Of a stretch of DNA of 64,000 bases, positions 10,348 through 19,093 are shown one piece after another. Source of the stretch: Bacteroidota bacterium (GTDB lineage Bacteria > Bacteroidota > JABWAT01). The stretch is from NCBI GenBank assembly GCA_020161835.1, contig JAIUNL010000011.1, positions 88,888 through 152,887 of the forward strand, written 5' to 3'. The translations under genes and the position numbers were made by a program. Position 1 is the stretch's first letter; the number at the start of each line of letters is the position of its first letter. The notes beneath the pieces are model-generated. The model saw only the letters and a list, made by a program, of their open reading frames with translations. It made no database searches and was not told the origin of the DNA.

Positions 10348-10379
10348 AAAAAGTCCGCCCCAAAAAGGCGGACTTTTTT
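10348..10379 (+). terminator. Intrinsic terminator after the 7083 receptor
   Basis: AAAAAGTCCGCC pairs with GGCGGACTTTTTT around a 7-base loop (CCAAAAA). This is a strong G+C-rich stem with a T run. Confidence 0.9.
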
Positions 10380-10433
10380 GTTTTCTTCAATCCCATAAAT
10401 TCGTATTTTTTAGTCTTTAACTATGAGGACTTT

Positions 10434-11819
10434 ATGACCGCCGATACTTATGCAAATGACCACTTTGAACTTTTCCTTGATCAACTGAAAACCCTTGCCA
10501 GAATTCCCTCCTGTTCATGGGATGGGTTTGATTTTGTCCACCTTGAAACTTCAGCCAATCAAGTTGCAGATTTCATGACTGAATCAGGACTTGAACATGT
10601 TGAAATTCTCAGAATTCCAGGTGTACACCCTTACATTTATGGTGACTGGCTTCATGCCGGGGCAGACAAACCCACTATTCTGCTTTACGCCCACCATGAC
10701 GTTCAGCCCCCTATGCGTGAAGAACTCTGGAAAACTCCGGTTTACGAACCAACCATCGTAGGTGACCGTATTTATGCCCGTGGCATAGCCGATGACAAGG
10801 CTGGAATTATGGTTCACCTTGCATCCGTTGCTTCCTGCCTGAAATCAACTGGTAAAATCCCTGTAAATGTGAAAGTGATCATCGAGGGTGAAGAAGAAAT
10901 CGGTTCTGCACACCTGATGGATTTTCTGAAAAAATATTCCCAAAAAGTTCAGGCCGATGTGATGGTTCTCGCAGACGTTGGAAATTATGATACGGGAATT
11001 CCCTCTTTAACCATCAGTTTAAGAGGATTGGTAACCCTTCAGGTTGAATTAAAAGTGCTGGATCACCCGCTTCACTCTGGAATTTACGGCGGCCCGATTC
11101 CTGATCCAACCATTGCCCTTTCAAAAATTCTGGCAAAGCTGGTTGACGACAATGGAAATCTCGATATTCCTGAGCTTAATGCAATGATCAAGCCATTGAC
11201 GCCAACTGAACGAGCCATGTATAAAAGTCTGGGAATGACCCAGGCAATCTTGAGAGACCAGGCCACGATTGAACCCGGTGTTGAAATCTTTGGTGACGAA
11301 GATGAAATTCTGGAACGGATGTGGAGAAAACCTTCCCTCGTCGTAAACTCAATTGAATCTGGCAGCAGAAAATCTGCCGGGAACGTAATTATGGATTCGG
11401 TTTGGGTTAAACTTGGACTCAGAACTGTTCCCAATATTTCAAGAAAATCAGCTATTGAACATCTTAAAAAGAGAATTCTTGAACTGAAGCCATGGAATGT
11501 TTCTTTGACTTTTACAGAAGAAGCCCGTGGAGATTACTGGATGACTGACAGCGATCACCCCTATTTTGAAGCGACCCGTATTGCACTGAAAAAAGGATAT
11601 GACAAAGATCCGGTTTATGTTGGCAGTGGCGGTTCAATTCCATTTGCGGGTCCGTTTTCTGAAGCACTTGGAAATGTTCCTGCTCTCTTAACGGGGATTG
11701 AAGACCCATACACCAATGCTCACTCAGAAAATGAATCTTTACATCTGGGTGATTTTAAAAAGGCGATCATCAGCCAGATTTATCTGTTTGAGGAATTGTC
11801 AAAAATTGGGAAAAAGTGA
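10434..11819 (+). CDS. M20-family dipeptidase / metallopeptidase
   Basis: 461 residues, a di-zinc M20 peptidase of the dipeptidase/CNDP-like subgroup. The metal and catalytic motifs are present: YAHHDVQP (H87 ligand, D89), ARGIADDKAG (bridging Asp120), EGEEEIGS (catalytic Glu plus ligand Glu at about 151-153), VLADVGNYD (Asp ligand) and a late HSENE (His ligand near 442). LHSGIYGG marks the start of the dimerisation lid domain. No signal peptide is seen, so it acts in the cytoplasm, hydrolysing dipeptides or similar N-acyl amino acids; the exact substrate is unknown. The start is an ATG preceded by GAGGAC. It stands between two terminator-like hairpins and is probably monocistronic. Confidence 0.9.
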   Translation: MTADTYANDHFELFLDQLKTLARIPSCSWDGFDFVHLETSANQVADFMTESGLEHVEILRIPGVHPYIYGDWLHAGADKPTILLYAHHDVQPPMREELWKTPVYEPTIVGDRIYARGIADDKAGIMVHLASVASCLKSTGKIPVNVKVIIEGEEEIGSAHLMDFLKKYSQKVQADVMVLADVGNYDTGIPSLTISLRGLVTLQVELKVLDHPLHSGIYGGPIPDPTIALSKILAKLVDDNGNLDIPELNAMIKPLTPTERAMYKSLGMTQAILRDQATIEPGVEIFGDEDEILERMWRKPSLVVNSIESGSRKSAGNVIMDSVWVKLGLRTVPNISRKSAIEHLKKRILELKPWNVSLTFTEEARGDYWMTDSDHPYFEATRIALKKGYDKDPVYVGSGGSIPFAGPFSEALGNVPALLTGIEDPYTNAHSENESLHLGDFKKAIISQIYLFEELSKIGKK

Positions 11820-11820
11820 A

Positions 11821-11863
11821 TTATAAGTGATAAGTTATAAGTGGTAAGTGGTAAGTTATAAGT
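11821..11863. repeat. Short tandem repeat of TTATAAGTGGTAAG type, left copy
   Basis: A run of degenerate units TTATAAGTG, ATAAGTTATAAGTGG and TAAGTGGTAAGTTATAAGT directly after the dipeptidase stop. The same motif occurs in inverted orientation at 12609-12642, so the lipoprotein gene between them is framed by an inverted pair. Confidence 0.7.
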
Positions 11864-11874
11864 CGAGCAAAGTG

Positions 11875-11906
11875 AAAATCCCGTCCTGCCGGCAGGATGG
11901 GATTTT
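11875..11906. terminator. 16-bp stem hairpin, likely terminator
   Basis: AAAATCCCGTCCTGCC and GGCAGGATGGGATTTT are fully complementary apart from one G-T pair. The stem ends in TTTT and could terminate the dipeptidase transcript. Confidence 0.7.
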
Positions 11907-11967
11907 AAAGCGGTCAAAGCAATGATCCTGATTTAAAATATGGATTTTAATAAAACAAAGGGAAACT

Positions 11968-12411
11968 ATGAAAAGAAGCTTCAACTATTTGATTTTAGTC
12001 ATTTCAATTACAGCTTTTAATGGTTGTGCAACCATCTTTAAAGGTTATGAAGAAGATCTTGTTATCACCAATGCACCAGACAGTATACAAGTAATGACAA
12101 TGGAAGGGGTGAATCTTTCGGTTTCGACTAAGACAGTAAAAGCACAAAAATTTAATCAAACCACCTATTCAAAAATTGAGACATTTGATAAAGAATTAAA
12201 AGGAATAAAATTGGTGCGGTTACCTTCAAAGAAGAATTATGTTCTGGTGATTTCAGCCAATGGACAGGAAAGAAAAATTCAAATAACCCCGAAATTGGGA
12301 TTAGGCTGGTTTCTTCTCGATGTGGTATGTTTAGGTCTTCCTGTGATTCCTGACATGATTACGGGAAATTGGAATTATTACGATCCTATAAATTTTTCTG
12401 AACTAAAATAA
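11968..12411 (+). CDS. Small lipoprotein of the CATIFxG type, unknown function
   Basis: 147 residues. The signal peptide ends in a lipobox, ITAFNGC, with Cys20 as the lipidated residue, followed by ATIFKGYEEDLVIT. This CATI-F-G start is common in small bacterial lipoproteins that carry a short beta-domain (LVITNAPDSIQV) and a C-terminal hydrophobic segment; here that segment is LGWFLLDVVCLGLPVIPD followed by MITGNWNYYDP. It is probably anchored in the outer membrane or the periplasmic face of the inner membrane. Function not known. A good ribosome-binding site, AAAGGGAAAC, precedes the ATG. The gene sits alone between an upstream hairpin and a weak downstream hairpin, and inside an inverted pair of short tandem repeats. 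Confidence 0.75.
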   Translation: MKRSFNYLILVISITAFNGCATIFKGYEEDLVITNAPDSIQVMTMEGVNLSVSTKTVKAQKFNQTTYSKIETFDKELKGIKLVRLPSKKNYVLVISANGQERKIQITPKLGLGWFLLDVVCLGLPVIPDMITGNWNYYDPINFSELK

Positions 12412-12744
12412 CCGTTTTCCCTTCCCTACCTGGCTGACCACCAATCGGCCAGGTTTGTTCGGAATGGTTCCACCCTTTTTAACTTTTTACTCCTTTTCAT
12501 GTTCAGCTTCACCTCCTCAAAAAAAGTTTAATTGGTTACATAACTTCCATTCCATACCCCTTACTGCATATTACCCCGGACCAAAATTGACGGAATCTTC
12601 ACTTCCCCAACTTACCACTTGTAACTTGCCACTTATAACTTGTCTTTTGCTTAATTTACTTTTTTAATCTAATTTTAACGTTTTCATACTTTTACAACAA
12701 GTCTGGCCGATTGGCTTTACTTACTAAATGAATCTGGGGTTTGC
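12412..12744. other. Intergenic region before ppc
   Basis: 333 bases without a credible gene. It holds a weak hairpin (ACCTGGC 12428-12434 with GCCAGGT 12448-12454), possibly the lipoprotein terminator, and the inverted repeat copy at 12609-12642. No clear -7/-33 pair for ppc was found; TACTTTTA near 12690 is a poor match. Confidence 0.5.
12609..12642. repeat. Short tandem repeat, right copy in inverted orientation
   Basis: AACTTACCACTTGTAACTT and GCCACTTATAACTTG form the reverse-complement version of the tandem repeat at 11821-11863. Its reverse complement reads ATAAGTGGCAAGTT and related units. Confidence 0.7.
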
Positions 12745-15528
12745 ATGCAAAACCAAAAAGACAATCCGTTACGCAATGATGTTCATTATCTGGGTGAACT
12801 GTTAGGTGAAGTGATCAGAGAACAATCGGGTGACTGGTTATATAAACTTGAAGAAACGGTCAGAACCAAGGCCATTGCTCTCAATGATGAAGCAGGTTCA
12901 AAAGTTTATGATGAACTAACCAAACTGCTTTCAGGAAAAACACTCGATGAATTGTCTTTGCTCGTCCGTGCGTTTACAACCTATTTTCACCTTGTCAATC
13001 TTGCTGAACATGTTCACCGGTTCAGAAGAAGCCGTCAATATGAAATGGAACCGGGAAATACACAAAGCCGGGGCAGTCTTTCTGACCTGAAACGTGATCT
13101 TAACCTCAAGCCTGAGGCCATCAATTACTTTCTTGAATTTTTAAAACAGGTTGAAATTTCGCCGACTTTCACCGCCCACCCGACTGAAGCCAAACGCCAC
13201 ACCATGCTGGAAAAATACCAGCGTTTATTCGATCTGATGAAAAAGCGGGAATCAGTGAATCTGACTCCGCTTGAAACCGAATTGATCAGCACTCAAATCA
13301 AAGCAGAAATTACCACCATCTGGCAAACTGATGAAGTCAGGATGCAAAAAGTTGAAGTCATTGATGAAGTAAAAACAGGGCTGTTTTATCTTGATCAGAT
13401 CATTTATCCGGTAATGGGTGATTTTTACCGTAAGTTCAAATACATTTTCAAATCGATTTTACCTGAAAATTATGAAATCCCAACGATGATCCGGCCAGGA
13501 TCCTGGATAGGCGGGGACCGTGACGGACACCCGTTTGTTACACCTGAAATTACCAGGGAAACCATCAAACTTCATAAAAAACATGTTTTAAACCAATATT
13601 ATCAGGAAACCAATCACCTGATTTCCATATTGACCAGCAGTGAACTGCGGTTTTCTTACAGTCCGGAATTTAAGGCAAATGTGGATGCTGATTTTGAAAG
13701 TTACCGTCTTGTCGACCCAAAAGCTGCCGAAGAGCTCATTAAAAATCCTTACGAGCAATTCCGCATCAAAATGACCCTAATTTCCCAACGATTACTTCAT
13801 ACATTTGAACAAGTTGGGACAGAGAAACCCGGACTTTTCATTTATAGTGATTCGAAAAATTTTCTTTCTGATCTGTCGCTGATCCGCTCTGAACTTTGCA
13901 ATCAGAACAGCAAGGTTTTGGTTGAAACCTGGATCGATCCGCTGATATTCAAGGTAAGGACATTCGGTTTTCACTTTGCAACCTTAGACGTTCGCCAGAG
14001 TTCTGAAATCATCCGGCAGGCAGTTGCAGAGATTTTACGGCAATCAGGCGCCTCGCCCAACTGGAAACGTCTTTCTGAAGGTGAACAAAAATCAGTTCTG
14101 GTTCACGAAATCGCCTCTCCCCGACCACTTTATTCACCTGAATTTGTGTATTCAGACCCTACTCAGGAGTTAATTGAAACCATCAGAACCGTCAGATGGG
14201 GACTTGACCATGTTGATCCGCTCATGTTCGAAAATTTCGTGATTTCGATGTGTGAACGTGAAACTGACATTCTGGGTCTGCTTCTCCTCTTTAAGGAATT
14301 CGGACTTTACAGCCTCACCGGCGCCGGAAAACGTTTACTGAAGCTGAATATTGTTCCGTTATTCGAAACCATTCATGACCTTCATAATATGGAATATGTG
14401 CTTGAAAGTTTGTTTGGAACTGCTGTTTACAAGGAGGCTTTAAGCACACGAAATTACTTCCAGGAAATCATGCTCGGCTATTCAGATTCTTCCAAAGACG
14501 GTGGAATTCTGACCTCAACCTGGGAATTGTATAAAGCTCAGATCAGAATTCGTGACATTAGTGACCGGGCAGGCATTAAATTCAGGCTGTTTCACGGTCG
14601 TGGCGGGTCAATTGGCCGCGGGGGCGGTTATTCAAGCGAGGCTATTCTTGCACAGCCGAAAGGCACCATTAACGGGAAAATCAGAATTACCGAGCAAGGT
14701 GAAATGATTTCCAGCAAATATGGTTTTCAGGATATTGCCCTCAGGACATTTGAACAGGTAGCAAACGCCGTTATTTTTTCAAGTATTGACAATAAAGACC
14801 AGCTTTCGGCTGAACAGACTTCAGATTATTTCGCCGTGATGGATAAAATCAGTGAATCGGCCATGTGGAATTATCAGCATTTACTGAACAATGCCAATTT
14901 TATTTCTCTTTACCAGATTTTTACACCTATTGATCTGATTTCACAGGTTCAGATTGGCAGCCGGCCATCGAAAAGAAAAGCAAGTCAGTCATTGCGTGAT
15001 CTCAGAGCTATCCCGTGGGTTTTTTCGTGGATGCAAACCCGTATACTTATTCCCGGCTGGTTCGGTGTAGGGTCAGGATTAACCCAATGGATTCAGGAAA
15101 ATCCTGATCGTGGACTTCCCTATCTGCAAACTTTGTATAAAAACTGGACCTACTTTTCAACTTTCATCAAAAACGTTGAAAATGCCATCGGCAAATCAAA
15201 TCTTGAAATTGCCAGATCTTATTTGACCCTTTTTAATGGCAATCAGGACGGGAAAAAGTTTGTTGAAGGATTGCTTGAGGAGTTTGAAAAATCACGTTCA
15301 ATCATTCTCGCCATTACCGGTGAAGAAGAAATTCTGGATCACCAGAAGGTTTTGCAGCAATCCATCAAAAGAAGAAATCCGTACATTGACCCGATGAATA
15401 TCATTCAGATCAATTTACTCAGGGAATTGCGTTCCCTGCCTGAAAATGACGAAAACCGGGAAAAAATTCTGCACGTTCTTCGTGAAACGGTAAATGGTAT
15501 TGCGGCGGGAATGAAAAATACGGGATGA
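12745..15528 (+). CDS. ppc: Phosphoenolpyruvate carboxylase
   Basis: 927 residues, full family length. PEPC fixes bicarbonate onto PEP to give oxaloacetate, the anaplerotic feed of the TCA cycle. Visible motifs: FTAHPTEAKRHTMLEKY with the catalytic His near residue 145; GSWIGGDRDGHPFVT; LDVRQSSE; GYSDSSKDGG near residue 577, the second signature; FHGRGGSIGRGGG near 615, the mobile PEP-binding loop; and WVFSWMQTRILIPGWFGVG. The protein ends in the invariant C-terminal NTG, so it is intact. No N-terminal plant-type phosphorylation site is seen. It is probably cytoplasmic and allosterically controlled like other bacterial enzymes. The start ATG at 12745 has only a weak ribosome-binding site (TGGGGTTTGC). 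Confidence 0.97.
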   Translation: MQNQKDNPLRNDVHYLGELLGEVIREQSGDWLYKLEETVRTKAIALNDEAGSKVYDELTKLLSGKTLDELSLLVRAFTTYFHLVNLAEHVHRFRRSRQYEMEPGNTQSRGSLSDLKRDLNLKPEAINYFLEFLKQVEISPTFTAHPTEAKRHTMLEKYQRLFDLMKKRESVNLTPLETELISTQIKAEITTIWQTDEVRMQKVEVIDEVKTGLFYLDQIIYPVMGDFYRKFKYIFKSILPENYEIPTMIRPGSWIGGDRDGHPFVTPEITRETIKLHKKHVLNQYYQETNHLISILTSSELRFSYSPEFKANVDADFESYRLVDPKAAEELIKNPYEQFRIKMTLISQRLLHTFEQVGTEKPGLFIYSDSKNFLSDLSLIRSELCNQNSKVLVETWIDPLIFKVRTFGFHFATLDVRQSSEIIRQAVAEILRQSGASPNWKRLSEGEQKSVLVHEIASPRPLYSPEFVYSDPTQELIETIRTVRWGLDHVDPLMFENFVISMCERETDILGLLLLFKEFGLYSLTGAGKRLLKLNIVPLFETIHDLHNMEYVLESLFGTAVYKEALSTRNYFQEIMLGYSDSSKDGGILTSTWELYKAQIRIRDISDRAGIKFRLFHGRGGSIGRGGGYSSEAILAQPKGTINGKIRITEQGEMISSKYGFQDIALRTFEQVANAVIFSSIDNKDQLSAEQTSDYFAVMDKISESAMWNYQHLLNNANFISLYQIFTPIDLISQVQIGSRPSKRKASQSLRDLRAIPWVFSWMQTRILIPGWFGVGSGLTQWIQENPDRGLPYLQTLYKNWTYFSTFIKNVENAIGKSNLEIARSYLTLFNGNQDGKKFVEGLLEEFEKSRSIILAITGEEEILDHQKVLQQSIKRRNPYIDPMNIIQINLLRELRSLPENDENREKILHVLRETVNGIAAGMKNTG

Positions 15529-15532
15529 GGAT

Positions 15533-15562
15533 GGTTACGAATCACAGGTTACGGGTTACGGG
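15533..15562. repeat. GGTTACGGG-type dispersed repeat, copy 1
   Basis: Thirty bases of degenerate GGTTACG units directly after the ppc stop. It is 25/30 identical to 27203-27232, so it belongs to a dispersed family. Confidence 0.6.
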
Positions 15563-15608
15563 AAAGTCGTTTATATCTTGAAAAATTGTGTTTTCAACTG
15601 GAATTAGA

Positions 15609-15730
15609 TTCCCCTCCTTTTCAAGGAGGGGAAATCAGTCGTAAGACTGATGGGGTGGTTTTCTTTGAATTTTGAGAAAACAGCCAAACCACCCCGGCTT
15701 CGCCACCCCTCCTTTGAAAAAGGAGGGGAA
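15609..15730. repeat. Compound palindromic intergenic element
   Basis: Nested inverted repeats. Outer arms are CCCCTCCTTTTCAAGGAGGGG (a self-palindrome, 15611-15631) and the similar self-palindrome at 15706-15728. GGGGTGGTT (15652-15660) pairs with AACCACCCC (15687-15695), and AATCAGTC/GACTGAT forms a small hairpin at 15633-15651. The arrangement would fold into a multi-branched cruciform or RNA. It lies between the convergent ppc and ribE genes and may also end both transcripts. This resembles non-autonomous palindromic elements common in this group. Confidence 0.65.
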
Positions 15731-15817
15731 TTTGAAAAATATTCACAAAATTATCTCACATTTTTCTTAACTGAATTCCACTCAAAATTTAAAATACCAC
15801 ATTAAAAATTCGAATTT

Positions 15818-16411
15818 TCAGTCTTTCCCGGTAACCAGTTTTTCCATGTACTTCCCAAGCATATCAAATTCCAGATTCACCTTTGACCCAACTTCATAGG
15901 AAGGGAAAACGGTCTTATCCATGGTGTGCGGGATAATGGCAACGGTAAACACATTCTTTTTAAGGTCGGCAACGGTTAAACTGGTTCCGTCCATCGAAAT
16001 TGACCCGATGCGGATGATGTACTTCTCAAACTCTTCAGGAAAACGCACATCAAAAGTCCAGCTCGTCGAAAGCACTTCTTTTCGGATGACCTCTCCCACA
16101 CAATCCACATGGCCCATGACAAAATGCCCGCCCATTCTGGTTGAAGGAAGCAAGGGTCTTTCCAAATTCACATGATCGCCGGTTTTGAATGAACCGAAAG
16201 TGGTTTTTTTAAGGGTTTCTTCAATTGAAATGCAGGAAAAAGTGGTTGGAGAAACTTCAATTACAGTCTGGCAGCATCCATTAATTGCAATGGAATCATT
16301 GACCTTGAGATCTGACATGACAGTGGTTGCCTGAACAGTCAATTTTCTTCCGTCACCAATCGGGTCTACTTTTGCCAAAACGCCAACTTCTTCAATTAAA
16401 CCGGTAAACAT
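15818..16411 (-). CDS. ribE: Riboflavin synthase, alpha subunit
   Basis: 197 residues, the usual length. The enzyme dismutates two 6,7-dimethyl-8-ribityllumazine molecules to riboflavin, the last step of the pathway. Two lumazine-binding repeats are visible, at about 1-95 and 98-190. The canonical start MFTGLIEEVG, SIAINGCCQTV, PLLPSTRMGGHFVMGHVD and IGSISMDGTSLTVADL are all present. The start codon lies two bases after the ribD stop, so ribE is the last gene of a pgi-ribD-ribE operon. No FMN riboswitch was seen in front of the operon, and no ribH or ribBA gene is nearby, so the rest of the pathway is encoded elsewhere. The symbol ribC is used for this enzyme in some genomes. Confidence 0.95.
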   Translation of the reverse strand: MFTGLIEEVGVLAKVDPIGDGRKLTVQATTVMSDLKVNDSIAINGCCQTVIEVSPTTFSCISIEETLKKTTFGSFKTGDHVNLERPLLPSTRMGGHFVMGHVDCVGEVIRKEVLSTSWTFDVRFPEEFEKYIIRIGSISMDGTSLTVADLKKNVFTVAIIPHTMDKTVFPSYEVGSKVNLEFDMLGKYMEKLVTGKD

Positions 16412-16413
16412 AT

Positions 16414-17508
16414 TTAATCCTTGAGTAAATAACTGATTTTCAAATCGTTTTGAATCATTTCAACAGAATCCAGTTTTAACTGAATTCCGTCTGAAACTGT
16501 TTGCAGAATGTCTGGATTTTCAAACCAGGACTTTCCGTTTCCAAGTAACTTTCCTGCCTGATAAATGACAAGTTGATTCACCAAACCTGCTTTTAAAAGG
16601 CTGGTAACAATGCCTGGACCGGCTTCCACCAAAATCTGATGGATCCCCTTTTTAAAACAAATCTCCAGGATTTGATGAAGATTTAAGCCGTTTTTAGCTT
16701 CAGAAACAGGAAGAAACGATGATTTTGATCCGCACGGACCTGTGATCTGATCGGAATGAAAGACAATCGTTTTGCTGGAAAATGAGTCTGTAAATAAATT
16801 GGATTCTGCCGGAACAGACAGATGTGAATCGAGCAAAATCCGGAAGGGTTGTTTGTCATTTCCGTCCAAACGAACGGTTAAGGAGGGGTTATCTGCTTTG
16901 GCAGTTCCAGATCCGGTCAAAACAGCATCTGAGGCAAACCTGAGATTTTGAACATCCTTGCGTGATGATTCACCGGTAATCCATTTTGACTGACCGGAAA
17001 CTGTGGAAATCCGCCCATCAGCGGTTTGGGCAATTTTAACAGTCACAAACGGCAGCTTATTTTTCTGTGAAAAGAAAAAAGGCCGGTTTAATTCGGCCCC
17101 TTCATTTTCCATCACGCCAACAATAACTTCTATTCCAGCTTCCCTGAGTTGTTTGACTCCGTTTCCGCTTACTTTTTCAAACGGATCCAGGTTGGAAATC
17201 ACCACCCGTTTTATCCCGGACTGAATAATCAGGTTTGTACAGGGTGGTGTTTTTCCGAAATGACAACAGGGTTCAAGATTAACGAACAGCTCAGATCCGG
17301 CCAGATCAGCCGGATTGGTTACCGAACCGATGGCGTTTACTTCAGCATGAGGTCCGCCAAACTTTTCATGGAGACCTTCACCAATTTTGACGCCATCCTT
17401 ATAAATAACACATCCAACCAAAGGATTTGGACTCACCCGCCCCAGACCTTGCTTTGCAAGACCAATAACACGACGCATGATCCGTTCTTCTCTGGAAAAA
17501 GTGCCCAT
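16414..17508 (-). CDS. ribD: Bifunctional riboflavin deaminase/reductase RibD
   Basis: 364 residues in two domains. Residues 1-145 are a cytidine-deaminase-fold pyrimidine deaminase with zinc ligands in HAEVNAIG and NLEPCCHFGKTPPCTNLI. Residues 150-364 are a DHFR-like reductase (FVTVKIAQTADGRIS, SKWITGESSR, LVEAGPGIVTSLL). It performs the second and third steps of riboflavin synthesis, deaminating and then reducing the ribosylaminopyrimidine intermediate. The gene starts three bases after the pgi stop. The ATG at 17508 is preferred over an internal ATG at 17478 because family members have about ten residues before the MRR-helix. Both catalytic domains look intact. Confidence 0.95.
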   Translation of the reverse strand: MGTFSREERIMRRVIGLAKQGLGRVSPNPLVGCVIYKDGVKIGEGLHEKFGGPHAEVNAIGSVTNPADLAGSELFVNLEPCCHFGKTPPCTNLIIQSGIKRVVISNLDPFEKVSGNGVKQLREAGIEVIVGVMENEGAELNRPFFFSQKNKLPFVTVKIAQTADGRISTVSGQSKWITGESSRKDVQNLRFASDAVLTGSGTAKADNPSLTVRLDGNDKQPFRILLDSHLSVPAESNLFTDSFSSKTIVFHSDQITGPCGSKSSFLPVSEAKNGLNLHQILEICFKKGIHQILVEAGPGIVTSLLKAGLVNQLVIYQAGKLLGNGKSWFENPDILQTVSDGIQLKLDSVEMIQNDLKISYLLKD

Positions 17509-17511
17509 TAA

Positions 17512-18903
17512 TCAGAGAATAAAACGGTAATCGAATGAATATGAAGTTTCAATCCGCTTTTTCTCATCTTCAAATCCCGGACGTCCCATTAATGCGAAAG
17601 TTGCTTTTTTGCCAGCTTCAACACCAGGTTGGTCGTACGGATTAATCTGGTACAACTTTCCGGCCATGGCAGTCTGCAATTCATAAAGCATGATAAACTG
17701 ACCAACTGTGAAAGCATTTACTTCAGGGAAAATGACCTTGACGACTGGGCGTTCAAAATCAGCAAGAGCAATTGAGGTTCCGTGAAGTTCAGCTCGGATC
17801 AGTTCATTCATTGACCGTTTATCGAGATAATCGGTTCCGGCATTTCCTTTGAAAGGATTTGAAAACGAGATATCCTTGTGGTTTTTTTCAACTTCAACCA
17901 GAGTAAATACCTTGTCATTCGGACCTTCGCAATACAATTGAACCTGACTGTGCTGATCGGTTGGACCAACGGCTTTAACAGGAGTTTGTCCTACGAAAAC
18001 TTCCTGACCTTTCAGGTTGTATCTCTTTCCTAAGGATTCACCCCATAGCTGGGCATACCAGTCAGCCAGATATTTCAGGGTTGAACTGTAAGGCATCATG
18101 ACAGAAATAACTTTTCCCATTTGGGTATCATACAAATAATGCAAAAGAGCATTCATGTAGGCAGGGTTTTTCATCAGTTCATCAGACTGGCACCGTTTTT
18201 CCATAGCAGCAGCACCGGCAAGCAATTCATCAATATCAATCCCAATCAGAATCGATGAAAGCAGACCCACATCAGATAAAACAGAAAAACGACCACCAAC
18301 ACCTTCAGGAACAACAAATTTGCGAAGTCCGAGTTCATTGGCAATATCCAGAAGGTAACCTGATTTCTCATCAGTTGTGGCAATCATGTGGTCTTTTGCT
18401 TTGACACCATATTTGCCAACCAGCATTTCCCAAACATAAAGAAACTGGGACATGGTTTCAGCGGTTCCGCCTGATTTTGATATGACATTAAACAAGGTTT
18501 TATCGAGATCAATCACATCAAAAAGATCTGTAAACCAATCAGGATCAACGTTATCTGTAACAAAAAGACGTAATCCTTTTTTATTTGAAATTTGCTGATA
18601 GCTGTGAAGTAAAGCAGAAGCCAAAGCAATATTTCCTAAAGCAGAGCCACCGATACCCAAAACAACAAGTGTATCAAACTTCCCTTCAACTTCTTTTTTC
18701 AAAGCTTTTAATTTTGAAGTATCCTGATAAGGCAATTCCTGAAAGCGGATTTTGCGTTCTTTCTTTTCCTTTTCAATTTCAAGATGATACTCTGAAATCA
18801 ATTTCTGGAAGTCATCCAGTCTGCTGGTATGCATCAGGTGTTTGACTTCAGGGTTAGCTGTAACGGCAAGGTTAATATCCAAACGAATTTGTTGAGTGGG
18901 CAT
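17512..18903 (-). CDS. pgi: Glucose-6-phosphate isomerase
   Basis: 463 residues, the shorter bacterial form of this glycolytic enzyme, which interconverts glucose-6-phosphate and fructose-6-phosphate. Visible: VVLGIGGSALGNIAL (about 80-94), the phosphate-binding SKSGGTAET near 143, WGESLGKRYN with the catalytic Glu, GPTDQHSQVQLYCEGP with the base His, and YDQPGVEAGK with the conserved Lys. It is the first gene of a minus-strand operon with ribD (3-base gap) and ribE. This pairing of central carbon and riboflavin genes has no obvious metabolic logic beyond shared constitutive expression. A Bacteroidota-type promoter lies 50 bases upstream. Confidence 0.95.
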   Translation of the reverse strand: MPTQQIRLDINLAVTANPEVKHLMHTSRLDDFQKLISEYHLEIEKEKKERKIRFQELPYQDTSKLKALKKEVEGKFDTLVVLGIGGSALGNIALASALLHSYQQISNKKGLRLFVTDNVDPDWFTDLFDVIDLDKTLFNVISKSGGTAETMSQFLYVWEMLVGKYGVKAKDHMIATTDEKSGYLLDIANELGLRKFVVPEGVGGRFSVLSDVGLLSSILIGIDIDELLAGAAAMEKRCQSDELMKNPAYMNALLHYLYDTQMGKVISVMMPYSSTLKYLADWYAQLWGESLGKRYNLKGQEVFVGQTPVKAVGPTDQHSQVQLYCEGPNDKVFTLVEVEKNHKDISFSNPFKGNAGTDYLDKRSMNELIRAELHGTSIALADFERPVVKVIFPEVNAFTVGQFIMLYELQTAMAGKLYQINPYDQPGVEAGKKATFALMGRPGFEDEKKRIETSYSFDYRFIL

Positions 18904-18953
18904 GATTTAGAATCCTTTTACTACTTACTGTTAAAAAAAGAGAAAATGGTTTG

Positions 18954-18985
18954 CAAAGGTAGGAATCTGGACTAAAAATGTCCAA
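18954..18985 (-). promoter_or_regulatory. Promoter of the pgi-ribD-ribE operon
   Basis: On the minus strand, TACCTTTG (plus coordinates 18954-18961) matches TAnnTTTG. TTGG (18982-18985) lies 20 bases upstream of it. Confidence 0.5.
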
Positions 18986-19027
18986 TTCAGGGGAGTAAAT
19001 GGAAGGAAAAGCAAAGCATCAATACAT

Positions 19028-19062
19028 AAAAAAAGGGATGCTGTTTTCACAGCATCCCTTTC
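19028..19062 (-). terminator. Intrinsic terminator of the ammonium transporter gene
   Basis: AAAGGGATGCTG and CAGCATCCCTTT form a perfect stem with a 6-base loop, followed on the minus strand by TTTT. It lies 32 bases after the stop. Confidence 0.9.
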
Positions 19063-19093
19063 AACAACAACCAGAACAAACGAAAGGCTTAAC

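Noticed and set aside
15529..18910. FMN riboswitch in front of the riboflavin genes
   Set aside because: ribD and ribE follow pgi directly, and the sequence before pgi shows no RFN aptamer blocks.
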